Origin: Galactobacter valiniphilus
GTDB lineage: Bacteria; Actinomycetota; Actinomycetes; Actinomycetales; Micrococcaceae
Assembly: GCF_003575975.1 (NCBI RefSeq)
Contig: NZ_QQXK01000011.1
Span: 41,313-105,312, forward strand
Length of the DNA stretch: 64,000 nt
Reading direction: 5' to 3'
Shown here in pieces: positions 24,562-32,340 of the stretch; position 1 is the first letter of the stretch, and each line of letters opens with the position of its first letter. The translations under genes and the position numbers were made by a program. A model generated the notes under the pieces. That model made no database searches, was not told the origin of the DNA, and was given only the letters and a program-made list of their open reading frames with translations.

Positions 24562-24586
24562 GTCATCACTCGCACCCTTGAAGGTG
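24562..24586 (-). repeat. 25-nt conserved element before a terminator, copy 1
   Basis: Minus strand CACCTTCAAGGGTGCGAGTG followed by ATGAC, identical to 36372-36396 on the plus strand. Both copies are preceded by a similar TAGAGT-containing stretch and followed 3-4 nt later by a hairpin with GCCCCG-CCGG. It may be a small RNA or a conserved 3' UTR module. Confidence 0.6.
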
Positions 24587-24678
24587 TCTACGACTCTACG
24601 AACTCACCCGATGAATACGCTGTGGGCCACCACGACGTTCCCTGCTCACTCCCCGGGAACGCGCTGACATGACGGGCG

Positions 24679-24924
24679 TCACTCGGACTCGGCATCCTGC
24701 CGCTTGCGCCGACGGTTGCTCACGATCATGAGTCCCACGGCCAGCACGAGCAGCACCGCGCCGATCCCCAGGAGCAGCAGCATGCCGCTCGAACCGGTCG
24801 CGGCGAGCTGGGGAGAGTCGGCGAGCGACGAGGCGGAGGCCGGCGCGGCCAGCCCGATCATCGTCGCCACCACCGCGAACGCAGACAACGCGGCAACACT
24901 CAGCGAGGACTTCAACGACTTCAT
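24679..24924 (-). CDS. Minimal LAATG sortase-anchored surface protein
   Basis: 81 residues. Signal peptide with Lys at 3 and 6 and a hydrophobic core 8-30, likely cleaved after ASA at about 32. Only about eight residues separate it from the LAATG sorting motif at 40-44, which is followed by a hydrophobic helix and the tail NRRRKRQ. LAxTG is the class E sortase motif of high-GC actinobacteria. After processing almost no extracellular polypeptide would remain, so it may be a peptide precursor, a cell-wall decoration or the remnant of a larger protein. The start at 24924 is chosen because it opens the signal peptide; the 34 upstream codons are not protein-like. Confidence 0.75.
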   Translation of the reverse strand: MKSLKSSLSVAALSAFAVVATMIGLAAPASASSLADSPQLAATGSSGMLLLLGIGAVLLVLAVGLMIVSNRRRKRQDAESE

Positions 24925-25052
24925 GACATCTCCAGTGTTCGAGCGGCAGGTCGGCACCCGAAGGTGCGCCCCCAGGTTCCTCCCCCAGCCCCACTCATTC
25001 AAGGGCCGCGCCGTGAAGGCAAGCACCCGCCGCCGTGCATCCCCTGTCCGGT

Positions 25053-25442
25053 TCAGTCCCCGAACACCGCCACGAGGTCGCAGTGCACCAGGGCGCCGCC
25101 GTCGAGGAGCGCGGACATGGCCTGGCGGGCCGGGCGCGAGGCGGCGTCAGGGAAGGCCTCGAGCCAGAGCCGGTTGAGCTCGTTGCGGTCCCGGTAGTCG
25201 GCGAGCCAGAAGGTCATCTTGGCGACGTCGTCCAGGGAACCTCCGGCCGCGGCCAGCACCGAGCGCGCGTGGGCAAAGACGTTCGCCAGCTGCTCCCCGA
25301 ACCGCTCTGGCATCTCGCGGGTCACTGGATCGCGCCCCGTGAGCACCCCGGAGAAGAGGAACGGCCCCATGCGGCAGGCCGCCGGGATGGGGTTGGCGTG
25401 GCCGAAGCCCTCGATTTCGATGCTGGTGCGCGGCAGGCTCAT
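25053..25442 (-). CDS. RidA / YjgF family protein
   Basis: 129 residues of the RidA (UK114) fold: PAACRMGPFLFSGVLTGRDP, then QLANVFAHARSVLAAAGGSL and DDVAKMTFWLADYRDRNELN, and RPARQAMSALLDGGALVHCD. The Arg that binds the substrate carboxylate in true RidA enamine deaminases is present in SRPARQA (about 107-113). Many paralogues act in catabolic operons. The start at 25442 has only a weak ribosome-binding site. Preceding 25443-25768 contains no other gene apart from weak frames; the neighbouring nitrilase is in the same direction. Confidence 0.88.
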   Translation of the reverse strand: MSLPRTSIEIEGFGHANPIPAACRMGPFLFSGVLTGRDPVTREMPERFGEQLANVFAHARSVLAAAGGSLDDVAKMTFWLADYRDRNELNRLWLEAFPDAASRPARQAMSALLDGGALVHCDLVAVFGD

Positions 25443-25768
25443 GAGTCCCAGTTCACCACGGTGTTCTCGATGGACGCGCGCACCATGTCTCCAGGCACCA
25501 ACCACCGCTCCGTTCACGCTCCCGGGTACGCTCGGAGGGAACGAGCGGGACCGCCGTTCCGGTCGGGAACGGCCCACCCGTGCGAGACCATGACCACGCA
25601 CGGCGGGGCCGCCCCTTCCGCGCTCAGCAGGGGCGCTCAGGAGCCGACCCCGCGCCGTCGCGCCGTTCACACCCAGCGGCCTTGCTCACCCTTTTCGCGC
25701 TGCGTCCCGATGATTCGTCGGGGCACAGCACCAGCAAGGTGGGCCAAGCCGAAACCCTCCGGGCGCGA

Positions 25769-26842
25769 CTATTCGGCAGCGGCGAGCAGACCGGCCAGCT
25801 CCTCGTCTGCCTCCGTCCCCGCCGCGACGCCGACCGGGGCACCGGCCGGGGCACCGGCCGCCGCGCCCGCCTCCCCGCTCAGCGGCAGCTCGAGCACCTT
25901 GGGCAGGCGCCCCTCGCGGCGCACCTGCAGCGTGAACACATCGGGGCGGGAGTAGTGCCCCACGGGATCGGCGGCGTTCTTGGCGGCGAGGATCGCGGCG
26001 TAGTCGAGCTCGGCCACGATGATGCCCTCCTCCTCGGGCGCGAGCGGCTCGGCGAGCGAGCGCCCGTCGGGACCGAAGATGCGGGCGTGCCCGCCGCCGC
26101 GGCCCAGCAACGCGTCGCGCTCGGGATCACCGCCGAACGCCGCGTGCGCGGCGTCGCCGATCACGCCGCACGGGGCGAGCACGAAGCACTGCCCCTCCAC
26201 GGCGTAGACGCGCGAGGCGCTCACGTTCACCTCGGCGCCCAGGGCGTACGCGCCGTCCTGCATGACGCAGAAGCTCGGCCACGCGGCGACGTGCAGCTGC
26301 TCCTGCTGCGCGTACATGGCGTACTTGGTCAGCGGCTGCAGGTGTTCCCAGCAGTTCAGGGCGCCGACGCGGCCCACGGGGGTGTCCACCACGGCCACGT
26401 CGGAGCCGTCGCCCTCTCCGAACTGCGTGCGCTCCACGTGCGTGGGCTTGAGCTTGCGGCGCGTCATGAGCGTGCGGCCCTCCGGCGAGATGATCGCTTG
26501 TCCCATGTAGAGCGAGCCGCCCTCGCGCTCGGAGTAGCCAAGCACCACGGTGAGCCCCAAGGCCCGCACGCCCTCGGCCAGGCGGTTCCAGTGCTCCTCG
26601 CCGAGCACCAGGGAGTTCTGTGCGTACTTCACGATGAACTGCGATTGCCACGCGACGGAACCGAGCCACAGGAACCACGGGTAGCCGGGCAGCCAGGTCT
26701 CGGGGAAGGCGACGAGCTCGGCGCCCTTCTCCTTGGCCTCGGCGGCGAGCCGCAGGGTCTTCTCGATGCCGGCGTCCAGGTCCAGCCAGGCCGGCTCGGC
26801 CTGCACAGCGGCGACGCGCACGGTGCGCTCGTACTCGGGCAT
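25769..26842 (-). CDS. Nitrilase
   Basis: 357 residues. The catalytic triad is seen as Glu48 (AFPETWLPGYPWF), Lys130 (TRRKLKPTHVERT) and Cys164 (ALNCWEHLQPL), the pattern of true nitrilases (EC 3.5.5.1) that hydrolyse nitriles directly to acids and ammonia. EGDGSDVAVVDTPVGRVG also fits. The C-terminal 40 residues are Ala, Gly and Pro rich with repeats of AGAPAG, a low-complexity tail. The start at 26842 follows AGGAGG by five bases; the upstream open frame to 27391 is the antisense of the AraC gene. Divergent from its likely activator. Confidence 0.92.
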   Translation of the reverse strand: MPEYERTVRVAAVQAEPAWLDLDAGIEKTLRLAAEAKEKGAELVAFPETWLPGYPWFLWLGSVAWQSQFIVKYAQNSLVLGEEHWNRLAEGVRALGLTVVLGYSEREGGSLYMGQAIISPEGRTLMTRRKLKPTHVERTQFGEGDGSDVAVVDTPVGRVGALNCWEHLQPLTKYAMYAQQEQLHVAAWPSFCVMQDGAYALGAEVNVSASRVYAVEGQCFVLAPCGVIGDAAHAAFGGDPERDALLGRGGGHARIFGPDGRSLAEPLAPEEEGIIVAELDYAAILAAKNAADPVGHYSRPDVFTLQVRREGRLPKVLELPLSGEAGAAAGAPAGAPVGVAAGTEADEELAGLLAAAE

Positions 26843-26998
26843 GTGTCCTCCTGAGGGTGAGGGGCGCATCCTGCGCCAGGGTCCAATGAGCTCCACGCTA
26901 TGAGCGGGGTCACACCTTCGGCCCGGCCGTTCGCGCCGGACATCCGGCCGTTTGCGACAGCCCCGGACGCTCCCAGCGGGCGGGCCTATAGTCGGCTC

Positions 26999-27991
26999 AT
27001 GGTCGGGCCCACCGGCGGAGCGTCGCCCGCACTCAGCCTGCACGTCGCGTCCCCCGAGGAATGGGCCGACGCCGTGAGCCGCGCCTTCGTCCCGCTCCGG
27101 GTCGGCGCCGCGCCGCGACAGTTCGCCGCGAGCCTCACCCAGCAGAGCCTGGGACCGCGCCTGCGCCTCACCTCGGTGCGTAGCGCCGCTTCCGAGGTCA
27201 GCCGCACCCCGCGCACTCTGAGCGAAAACCCGAGCGATGACGTCCTGCTCTCCTGGCAACGAGCGGGCCACGGCGCGCTGATCCAGCATGGGCGGCGAGC
27301 CGCCTTCAGCCCGGGCGTCCTGAGCGTCTACGACGCGTCCTCGCCCTACACGCTGCGGTTCGACGGGCCCATCGAGCAGCTCGTCCTCCAACTCCCGCGC
27401 CGTTCCCTGCGCCTGCGCGAGGGCGAGCTCGCGGACCTCACGGCCCGCCCCCTCCCACCCTCGGCCTCGCTGCGCGGGCTCGTCGCGCTGCTTTCCACGT
27501 TGCCGTTCGCTGATCGGAGCAGTTCATTGCTCGACGGCGCGGGCTCGCCTCGTGTGGGCGACGGCGCCCCGGCGCCGGGCGGGGACGCGGTCACCGCGGC
27601 GGACGCCGAGGCCCTCGCCGAGGCGGTCTCCGGGCTGCTCGTCGGCGCGCTGCGCGCCTCCTCGGCCCCGGCCCCTCTCGGGGACGAGGAGCTGCTGCGC
27701 GTAGCACGCGAGAGCCTGCGGGCCGGGCTCGGCGATTCCCGCACGGGCCCGGAGCGCACGGCGGCCGAGCTCAACGTCTCGCTGCGCCGGCTGCAGCGGA
27801 TCTTCGAGCGCGACGGCGACAGCCCCGCCGCCTATCTGCGGCGCGAACGTCTCGCGCACGCGCGGGCGCTGCTGTTGGAGGGCTCGCCGGTCGCGGCCGC
27901 GGCACGGGCCTGCGGCTATCTGGACGTCGACGCCTTCTCGCGGGCCTTCAAGCGCGAGCACGGAGCCCCGCCGGCTTCGCTACGCCCCTGA
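26999..27991 (+). CDS. AraC-family regulator, probable activator of the nitrilase (NitR-like)
   Basis: 330 residues. The N-terminal cupin-type sensory half (DVLLSWQRAGHGALIQHGRRA, SPGVLSVYDASSPYTL) matches the AraC-binding-like domain of XylS/NitR type regulators. The C-terminal double helix-turn-helix is in TAAELNVSLRRLQRIFERDG and AAARACGYLDVDAFSRAFKR. In Rhodococcus rhodochrous J1 nitrilase is switched on by an AraC-family NitR; here the gene is divergent from nitrilase across 156 bp. A TATAGT -10-like box ends only a few bases before the ATG at 26999, suggesting a very short leader. Confidence 0.85.
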   Translation: MVGPTGGASPALSLHVASPEEWADAVSRAFVPLRVGAAPRQFAASLTQQSLGPRLRLTSVRSAASEVSRTPRTLSENPSDDVLLSWQRAGHGALIQHGRRAAFSPGVLSVYDASSPYTLRFDGPIEQLVLQLPRRSLRLREGELADLTARPLPPSASLRGLVALLSTLPFADRSSSLLDGAGSPRVGDGAPAPGGDAVTAADAEALAEAVSGLLVGALRASSAPAPLGDEELLRVARESLRAGLGDSRTGPERTAAELNVSLRRLQRIFERDGDSPAAYLRRERLAHARALLLEGSPVAAAARACGYLDVDAFSRAFKREHGAPPASLRP

Positions 27992-28010
27992 TGCCAATGC
28001 TATGAGGCGC

Positions 28011-28055
28011 GTTCTACGCTGTGAGGCGCGCTTTCCGCGCCTCACAGCGCAGAAC
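28011..28055. terminator. Bidirectional 20-bp hairpin terminator
   Basis: Arms 28011-28030 and 28036-28055 (one mismatch), between the AraC gene and the convergent IclR gene. A partial extra copy of TATGAGGCGCG precedes it at 28001. Confidence 0.8.
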
Positions 28056-28093
28056 AGGCCTCAAAGCCGCGGGAAGGGTGGGGCCGAGCCAGC

Positions 28094-28144
28094 GGGCGGG
28101 CCAGGCCGGGCGGGCCAGGCCGGGCGGGCCAGGCCGGGCGGGCC
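28094..28144. repeat. 14-bp GC-only tandem repeat
   Basis: GGGCGGGCCAGGCC in three exact copies (28094, 28108, 28122) plus nine bases of a fourth, just past the IclR stop at 28171. A likely length-variable site; no function seen. Confidence 0.85.
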
Positions 28145-28170
28145 TAACGAGGGGCTGGCCCGACGGCGCC

Positions 28171-28929
28171 TCAGGCGAGGTCGGCCTGGACCACCGCGGC
28201 GGCGCGGTGCAGGGCCGCGGCGATGCCGCCCGGCTCGGCCTGCGGCGACACGTGCACCACGGCCAGCGCGGCCGGCGCGAGCCCGGGCAGGTGCAGCGGC
28301 ACCGCCACGGAAGAGAGCCCGGGGATGACCTGGTCCCGGGAGGTCGCGTACGGCGCGGCGGCCGAACCCTCCAGGGCCGGGCGCGGCAGCCCGCGCCGCT
28401 CGAGCTCGTCGGAGCCGAGCAGCCAGCGGATCGCGGCGCCTGGCGCGCCCACGTCCAGCGCGTGCCGGGAGCCGGGGCGCTGGGCCACGGCGGCGCCAGC
28501 GCTGCGCGGTTCGACCGAGACCAGCGTGGTGACGTCGGAGTCGTCGAGGACCGTCAGGAAGGCCGTCATCCCGAGCTCGTTGGCCAGGGTGGTCAGCTCG
28601 GGCAGCGCGGCCGATTGCAAGTCCCGGCTCACGGAGCGCGCCAGCGCGGCGAGCCCGGGGCCCAGGTGGACGGCACCTGCAGCGTCGCGCACCACGAGCC
28701 CGTGCTCCTCGAGCGTGCGCAGCAGCCGGTAGACGATGGAGCGGTGCAAGCCCAGCGCCTCGCTCAACTCGGCGATGCTCAGCGGGCCGGGCGCCTCGGC
28801 CAAGACCTCCATGACCCGGATGCCGCGCGAGAGCGTCTGAGAACCGGCCGAGCCGCCGGAGCCCCCGGACGGGCCCCGCACGGCGGACGCCGCCGGGCGG
28901 ACGGAGGCGCTTTCGCTCGTGGCACTCAT
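28171..28929 (-). CDS. IclR-family regulator
   Basis: 252 residues. After a 35-residue Ser/Gly-rich leader, the winged helix covers about 35-95 (LSRGIRVMEVLAEAPGPLSI, AELSEALGLHRSIVYRLLRT), then the GAF-like effector domain to the end (DDSDVTTLVSVEPRSAG, GSRHALDVGAPGAAIRWLL). It lies 100 bp downstream of the 3-hydroxybenzoate-type monooxygenase in the same direction, separated by a hairpin, and IclR proteins commonly control aromatic catabolism. The inverted repeat at 30944 is the likely target. ATG at 28929 is preferred over the longer frame for its position relative to GGGGAAA. Confidence 0.85.
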   Translation of the reverse strand: MSATSESASVRPAASAVRGPSGGSGGSAGSQTLSRGIRVMEVLAEAPGPLSIAELSEALGLHRSIVYRLLRTLEEHGLVVRDAAGAVHLGPGLAALARSVSRDLQSAALPELTTLANELGMTAFLTVLDDSDVTTLVSVEPRSAGAAVAQRPGSRHALDVGAPGAAIRWLLGSDELERRGLPRPALEGSAAAPYATSRDQVIPGLSSVAVPLHLPGLAPAALAVVHVSPQAEPGGIAAALHRAAAVVQADLA

Positions 28930-28984
28930 GGTGACAATTTCCCCTGTCCCGCCCACGGCGGCGTCGTCGTGCGTATGTGGTGTT

Positions 28985-29006
28985 CCCCGCCCCTTTGGGG
29001 GCGGGG
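28985..29006 (-). terminator. GC hairpin after the monooxygenase
   Basis: CCCCGCCCC (28985-28993) pairs with GGGGCGGGG (28998-29006), 23 bp beyond the monooxygenase stop at 29029 and before the IclR start; it would limit read-through. Confidence 0.65.
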
Positions 29007-29028
29007 AGCGCGGGTCCTACCGTGCGCC

Positions 29029-30909
29029 TCAGGCGTGCGGCATGACTCCCTCGAAGAAGGCGGCCAGCTCATCCGTGGCGGAGAGCGGGAGCACCTGGGC
29101 CACGTACTGATCCGGGCGGACCACCACGATGGCGCCGTCGCGGGAGATCCCGCGGGCCTCGAAGATGTCGCCCTCGGGCGCGGTGCCGAAGACGTTCTCG
29201 TACTGCATCAGGTCGAACGCGCCGTAGGTGGGGCGGAAGGCCTCTGGGGCGTCGCGCAGCTCGAACTCGAGGTGGCGCTGCTGGTAGATGACCTTGGCGT
29301 CGAACCACTCGCGGCGCTTGCGCCCGCCGAGGTCCTTGCCGACCAGCGGGGAGGCGGCATCGGTCGCGAGCCACTCGCCGAGGCGGGACACCCCCGAGTC
29401 CTCGCCGGCCTTCGGGGCGTCGGCGAAGACGTAGATGCGCCACTTGCCGTCGGCCTCGGCCAGGTGGCCCAGCTCCACGGTGTTGCCCTCGGCGCGGCGG
29501 GAGACCTTGAAGGACTTGAAGCGCTTGCCCACGGGGTAGCCCGCGGCGAGGTCCTGGTGATCGGCCGTGCCGCAGACCAGGGAGTTCTTGTACTCGGTCA
29601 TGAAGCCGGCCGGGAACTCGGCGGTGCGGACGTAGAAGTCCTCGAGCTCGGTCGGGGAATCGAAGTCCTCGGGACGCTTGGCCATCATGGAGGACCAGGT
29701 CATGTCGAAGTCGATGAGGTTCTGTGCGATCTCCTGGCGCTCGCCCGTGTAGGAGCGCAGCAGCTGCTGAGGGGCCACGCCCAGCAGCACGTGGGCCAGC
29801 TTCCAGCCGAGGTTGAAGCCGTCCTGCATGGAGACGTTCATGCCCTGGCCCGCCTTGGCGGAGTGCGTGTGGCAGGCGTCGCCGAGGATGAAGACGCGCG
29901 GCTCGCGGGTGCCGATCTGATCCGCCGGCACGTCGTCGAAGCGGTCGGTGACGCGGTGGCCCACCTCGTACACGGAGGACCAGGCGATGTGCTTCACGTC
30001 CACCGTGTAGGGGTGAAGGATCTCGTTGGCGCGAGCGATGACCTCGCTCATGGGGGTCTCGCGGACGGCGTGGTTGTCGTCCTCGGCCACCTCGCCCAGG
30101 TCCACGTACATGCGGGTCAGCTGGCCGCCCTCGCGGGGGATATGCAGGATGGAACCGCCGTCGTGGGACTGGATGGCGCACTTGACGCGCCAGTCGGGGA
30201 AGTCGGTGACGGACAGCGAGTCGATGACGCCCCAGGCGTGCGCCGCCTGCTTGCCCTGGCGCGTGGCGCCGATATCGCGGCGGATCTGCGAGCGGGCGCC
30301 GTCGGCACCGACGAGGTAGCGGGTGCGGACCGCGAACTCCTCGCCCGTCTCCACGGTGCGCAGGCGCACCTCGATGGGGTGCTCCTGGGACTCGTCGATC
30401 GAGTGGGAGAGGTACTCGATCCCGTAGTTGGGCACCATGCGGGAGGGCGAGTTGCGCATGACCTCGGCGAAGTACTGCATCACGCGGGCCTGGTTGATGA
30501 TCAGGTGCGGGAACTCGGAGACGCCGTTGGCGTCGTCCTCGGCGACGGCCGTGCGGACGATGTTCTCGGGGTTCTCGGTGGAGGGCTTCCAGAACGACAT
30601 CTCGGTGATGTGGTAGCCCTCGTCGATGACGCGGTTGGCGAAGCCGAAGGCCTGGAAGGTCTCCACGGAGCGGGCCTGGATGCCGTCGGCCTGGCCCACG
30701 AGCAGCTGCTCGGGGCGTCGCTCCACGAGGCGCGCGTCGATGTCGGGGAACTGGGAGAGCTGCGCGGCGGTGATCATGCCGGCGGGGCCCTCGCCCACGA
30801 TGAGCACGTCCATGGCGGCGGGCAGCGCGGCGGGGCGGTCGATGCCGACGCCGGCGGGGGCCTTCACCCGGGGTTCGCCGGTGACGTAGCCGTTTTCGTG
30901 GAACTGCAT
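29029..30909 (-). CDS. mobA: FAD-dependent monooxygenase, 3-hydroxybenzoate 4-monooxygenase (MobA) type
   Basis: 626 residues, the length of MobA-type hydroxylases. FAD motifs are GxGxxG-like VLIVGEGPAGMITAAQL (about 35-51), the DG motif YLVGADGARSQIRRD (about 196-210) and the GD motif FILGDACHTHSAKAGQGMN (about 346-364). The family start MQFHENGY and the end VVRPDQYVAQVLPL with a thioredoxin-fold C-terminal domain match Comamonas MobA closely. The reaction would convert 3-hydroxybenzoate to protocatechuate with NADPH and O2; related enzymes hydroxylate phenols. The start at 30909 follows GAGGAGAG. Ring-cleavage genes are not in the window. Confidence 0.85.
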   Translation of the reverse strand: MQFHENGYVTGEPRVKAPAGVGIDRPAALPAAMDVLIVGEGPAGMITAAQLSQFPDIDARLVERRPEQLLVGQADGIQARSVETFQAFGFANRVIDEGYHITEMSFWKPSTENPENIVRTAVAEDDANGVSEFPHLIINQARVMQYFAEVMRNSPSRMVPNYGIEYLSHSIDESQEHPIEVRLRTVETGEEFAVRTRYLVGADGARSQIRRDIGATRQGKQAAHAWGVIDSLSVTDFPDWRVKCAIQSHDGGSILHIPREGGQLTRMYVDLGEVAEDDNHAVRETPMSEVIARANEILHPYTVDVKHIAWSSVYEVGHRVTDRFDDVPADQIGTREPRVFILGDACHTHSAKAGQGMNVSMQDGFNLGWKLAHVLLGVAPQQLLRSYTGERQEIAQNLIDFDMTWSSMMAKRPEDFDSPTELEDFYVRTAEFPAGFMTEYKNSLVCGTADHQDLAAGYPVGKRFKSFKVSRRAEGNTVELGHLAEADGKWRIYVFADAPKAGEDSGVSRLGEWLATDAASPLVGKDLGGRKRREWFDAKVIYQQRHLEFELRDAPEAFRPTYGAFDLMQYENVFGTAPEGDIFEARGISRDGAIVVVRPDQYVAQVLPLSATDELAAFFEGVMPHA

Positions 30910-30943
30910 GAGGGCTCTCCTCGCCTCGTTGCGATGCTTGTGT

Positions 30944-30978
30944 GTTCCATATCAGAACTTGCTGTTCTTCTATGGAAC
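30944..30978. promoter_or_regulatory. Probable IclR operator in front of the monooxygenase
   Basis: 15-base arms GTTCCATATCAGAAC and GTTCTTCTATGGAAC (13 of 15 paired) with a five-base centre, 35 bp upstream of the monooxygenase start. AGAAC recurs once more at 30984. Spacing and half-sites are of IclR type. The rest of the 366-bp interval 30910-31275 holds the tandem repeat at 31122 and no gene. Confidence 0.7.
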
Positions 30979-31121
30979 TTGGAGAACAGTATAGCCCCTT
31001 GTGGGCCACCTCACTAAGGGGCGTGTTCCGATGCACGACGACGGGTGGTTGCGTCCCAGCGCGGTCGCCGCGCTGGCGCTCAACGGCGGGCCGCCGGGAG
31101 CGTGGCGCGCGCCGACGCGCC

Positions 31122-31206
31122 GCGCACCAGGCGGCACGGTGCCGCGGCGGCGCGGGCGCCGCGCACCAGGCGGCACGGTGCCGCGGCGGCGCGGGCGCCG
31201 CGCACC
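31122..31206. repeat. 39-bp tandem repeat
   Basis: Two identical 39-base units starting at 31122 and 31161, each beginning GCGCACCAGGCGGCACGG, plus seven bases of a third. It lies between the monooxygenase promoter and the stop of the reductase at 31276. Each unit contains the inner palindrome GGCGGCACGGTGCCGC. Not part of a convincing gene. Confidence 0.85.
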
Positions 31207-31275
31207 CGTCCTCACGGCGGCGCGCGCTCGATCAAGCGCGAGCGACGCCCGTCACGACAGGCCGAGGGCCGCGGC

Positions 31276-32265
31276 TCAGGCTTCCAGCGCCGCGTGGGCG
31301 TCCTCCATCGTCAGCGCGGCGTTGACCCCGGCGCCTGCCATCGCGCCTCCGGCGGCCGCGGCCCCCAGCTGCGCGGCCGGATCGGTGGCGTTGCCGGCCA
31401 CCCAGACGCCGGGGACGGCGGTGGCCCCGGCGAAGCCGGCCTCGACGTGCGTCCCCATCCCGGAGGGATGCTCGGCCGCCACGAGGCCCAGCCCCTCCAG
31501 CCCACCCAGGCGAGCCTCCATGCGCGTCTGGACCACCACAGCGTCGGCCTCCACCACGGAACCGTCGGCCAGGAGCAGGCCGGTCAGCGCGTCGTCGTGC
31601 ACCTGGACGGAGGCGACAGGCCCCACCACGATCTCCACGCCGGCGGCCGCGAGCAGCGCGCGATCCTCGGCGGAGGGCTCGACCCCGTGCGTCACGAGCG
31701 CGGCCGAGGAGCCGAGGCGCGCGAAGAGCAGCGCTTGGTGCGTGGCGTTGGGGTGGCTCGCGAGGATCGCGATGCGCTGCCCGCGCACCTCCCAGCCGTG
31801 GCAATAGGGGCAGTGCAAGGCGTCGCGGCCCCAGCGCTCGGCGAGGCCCGGCACCTCGGGCAACACGTCCACGAGCCCCGCGGCGAGGACGGTCGCCCTG
31901 GCGCGCACCGCCGACCCGTCGCCCAGCGCGAGCGTGAAGCGGCGCATGGCGCCTTCGCCGGAGGCGCTCGCGGAGACCACCGTGGCCTCGCGGATCTCCC
32001 CGCCGTAGGAGCGCACCTCGGCGCGGCCGCGGGCCAGCAGCTCCGAGGGCGCCGCGCCGTCCAGACCCAAATAGGCGTGCAGGTGGGCGGCGGGGGCGTT
32101 ACGCGGGCGGCCCGCGTCCAGGACCAGCACGCTGCGGTCCTGGCGCGCCAGCTGGAGCGCGGCGTTGAGGCCCGCGGCGCCGCCACCCACGATCGCGACG
32201 TCGACCTCCACCGCCCCGGTCGGGGCGGGGACGGCGGGAAGGGTGGGGTCGTGCGACGGGTTCAT
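31276..32265 (-). CDS. Thioredoxin-reductase-like NAD(P)/FAD oxidoreductase
   Basis: 329 residues. FAD-binding GGGAAGLNAALQLARQ (about 27-42) and the redox-active CPYC (Cys152, Cys155) in LHCPYCHGWEV, with a C-terminal GVWVAGNATDPAAQLG FAD motif. The second nucleotide-binding motif is degraded (ILASHPNATHQAL instead of GxGxxA), as in the ferredoxin- or F420-type and holomycin or gliotoxin-oxidase-like relatives, so NADPH use is doubtful. The cysteine pair supports dithiol-disulfide chemistry. It is divergent from an XRE-cupin regulator, 75 bp apart, across an inverted repeat. Confidence 0.85.
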   Translation of the reverse strand: MNPSHDPTLPAVPAPTGAVEVDVAIVGGGAAGLNAALQLARQDRSVLVLDAGRPRNAPAAHLHAYLGLDGAAPSELLARGRAEVRSYGGEIREATVVSASASGEGAMRRFTLALGDGSAVRARATVLAAGLVDVLPEVPGLAERWGRDALHCPYCHGWEVRGQRIAILASHPNATHQALLFARLGSSAALVTHGVEPSAEDRALLAAAGVEIVVGPVASVQVHDDALTGLLLADGSVVEADAVVVQTRMEARLGGLEGLGLVAAEHPSGMGTHVEAGFAGATAVPGVWVAGNATDPAAQLGAAAAGGAMAGAGVNAALTMEDAHAALEA

Positions 32266-32319
32266 GAGACTCCTGACGAGGTGACGGGAACACCTCCACG
32301 CTCCGCCCGCCGGGCGGAT

Positions 32320-32339
32320 TCGGCAACTAGTCTTGCCGA
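32320..32339. promoter_or_regulatory. Probable XRE-cupin operator
   Basis: TCGGCAACTAGTCTTGCCGA, perfect seven-base arms, ends one base before the XRE start codon at 32341 and is 55 bp upstream of the divergent reductase. Fits autorepression plus control of the reductase. The XRE transcript would have to be nearly leaderless. Confidence 0.75.
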
Positions 32340-32340
32340 T

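Noticed and set aside
28094..28144. Short CRISPR array
   Set aside because: Units are contiguous with no spacers and no cas genes occur in the window; it is a simple 14-bp tandem repeat.
28021..31017. 998-codon open frame on the plus strand
   Set aside because: It is the antisense of the IclR and monooxygenase genes. The composition is an artefact of GC-rich third positions, with Asp/Gly/Val/His-rich sequence, no domains and no ribosome-binding site.
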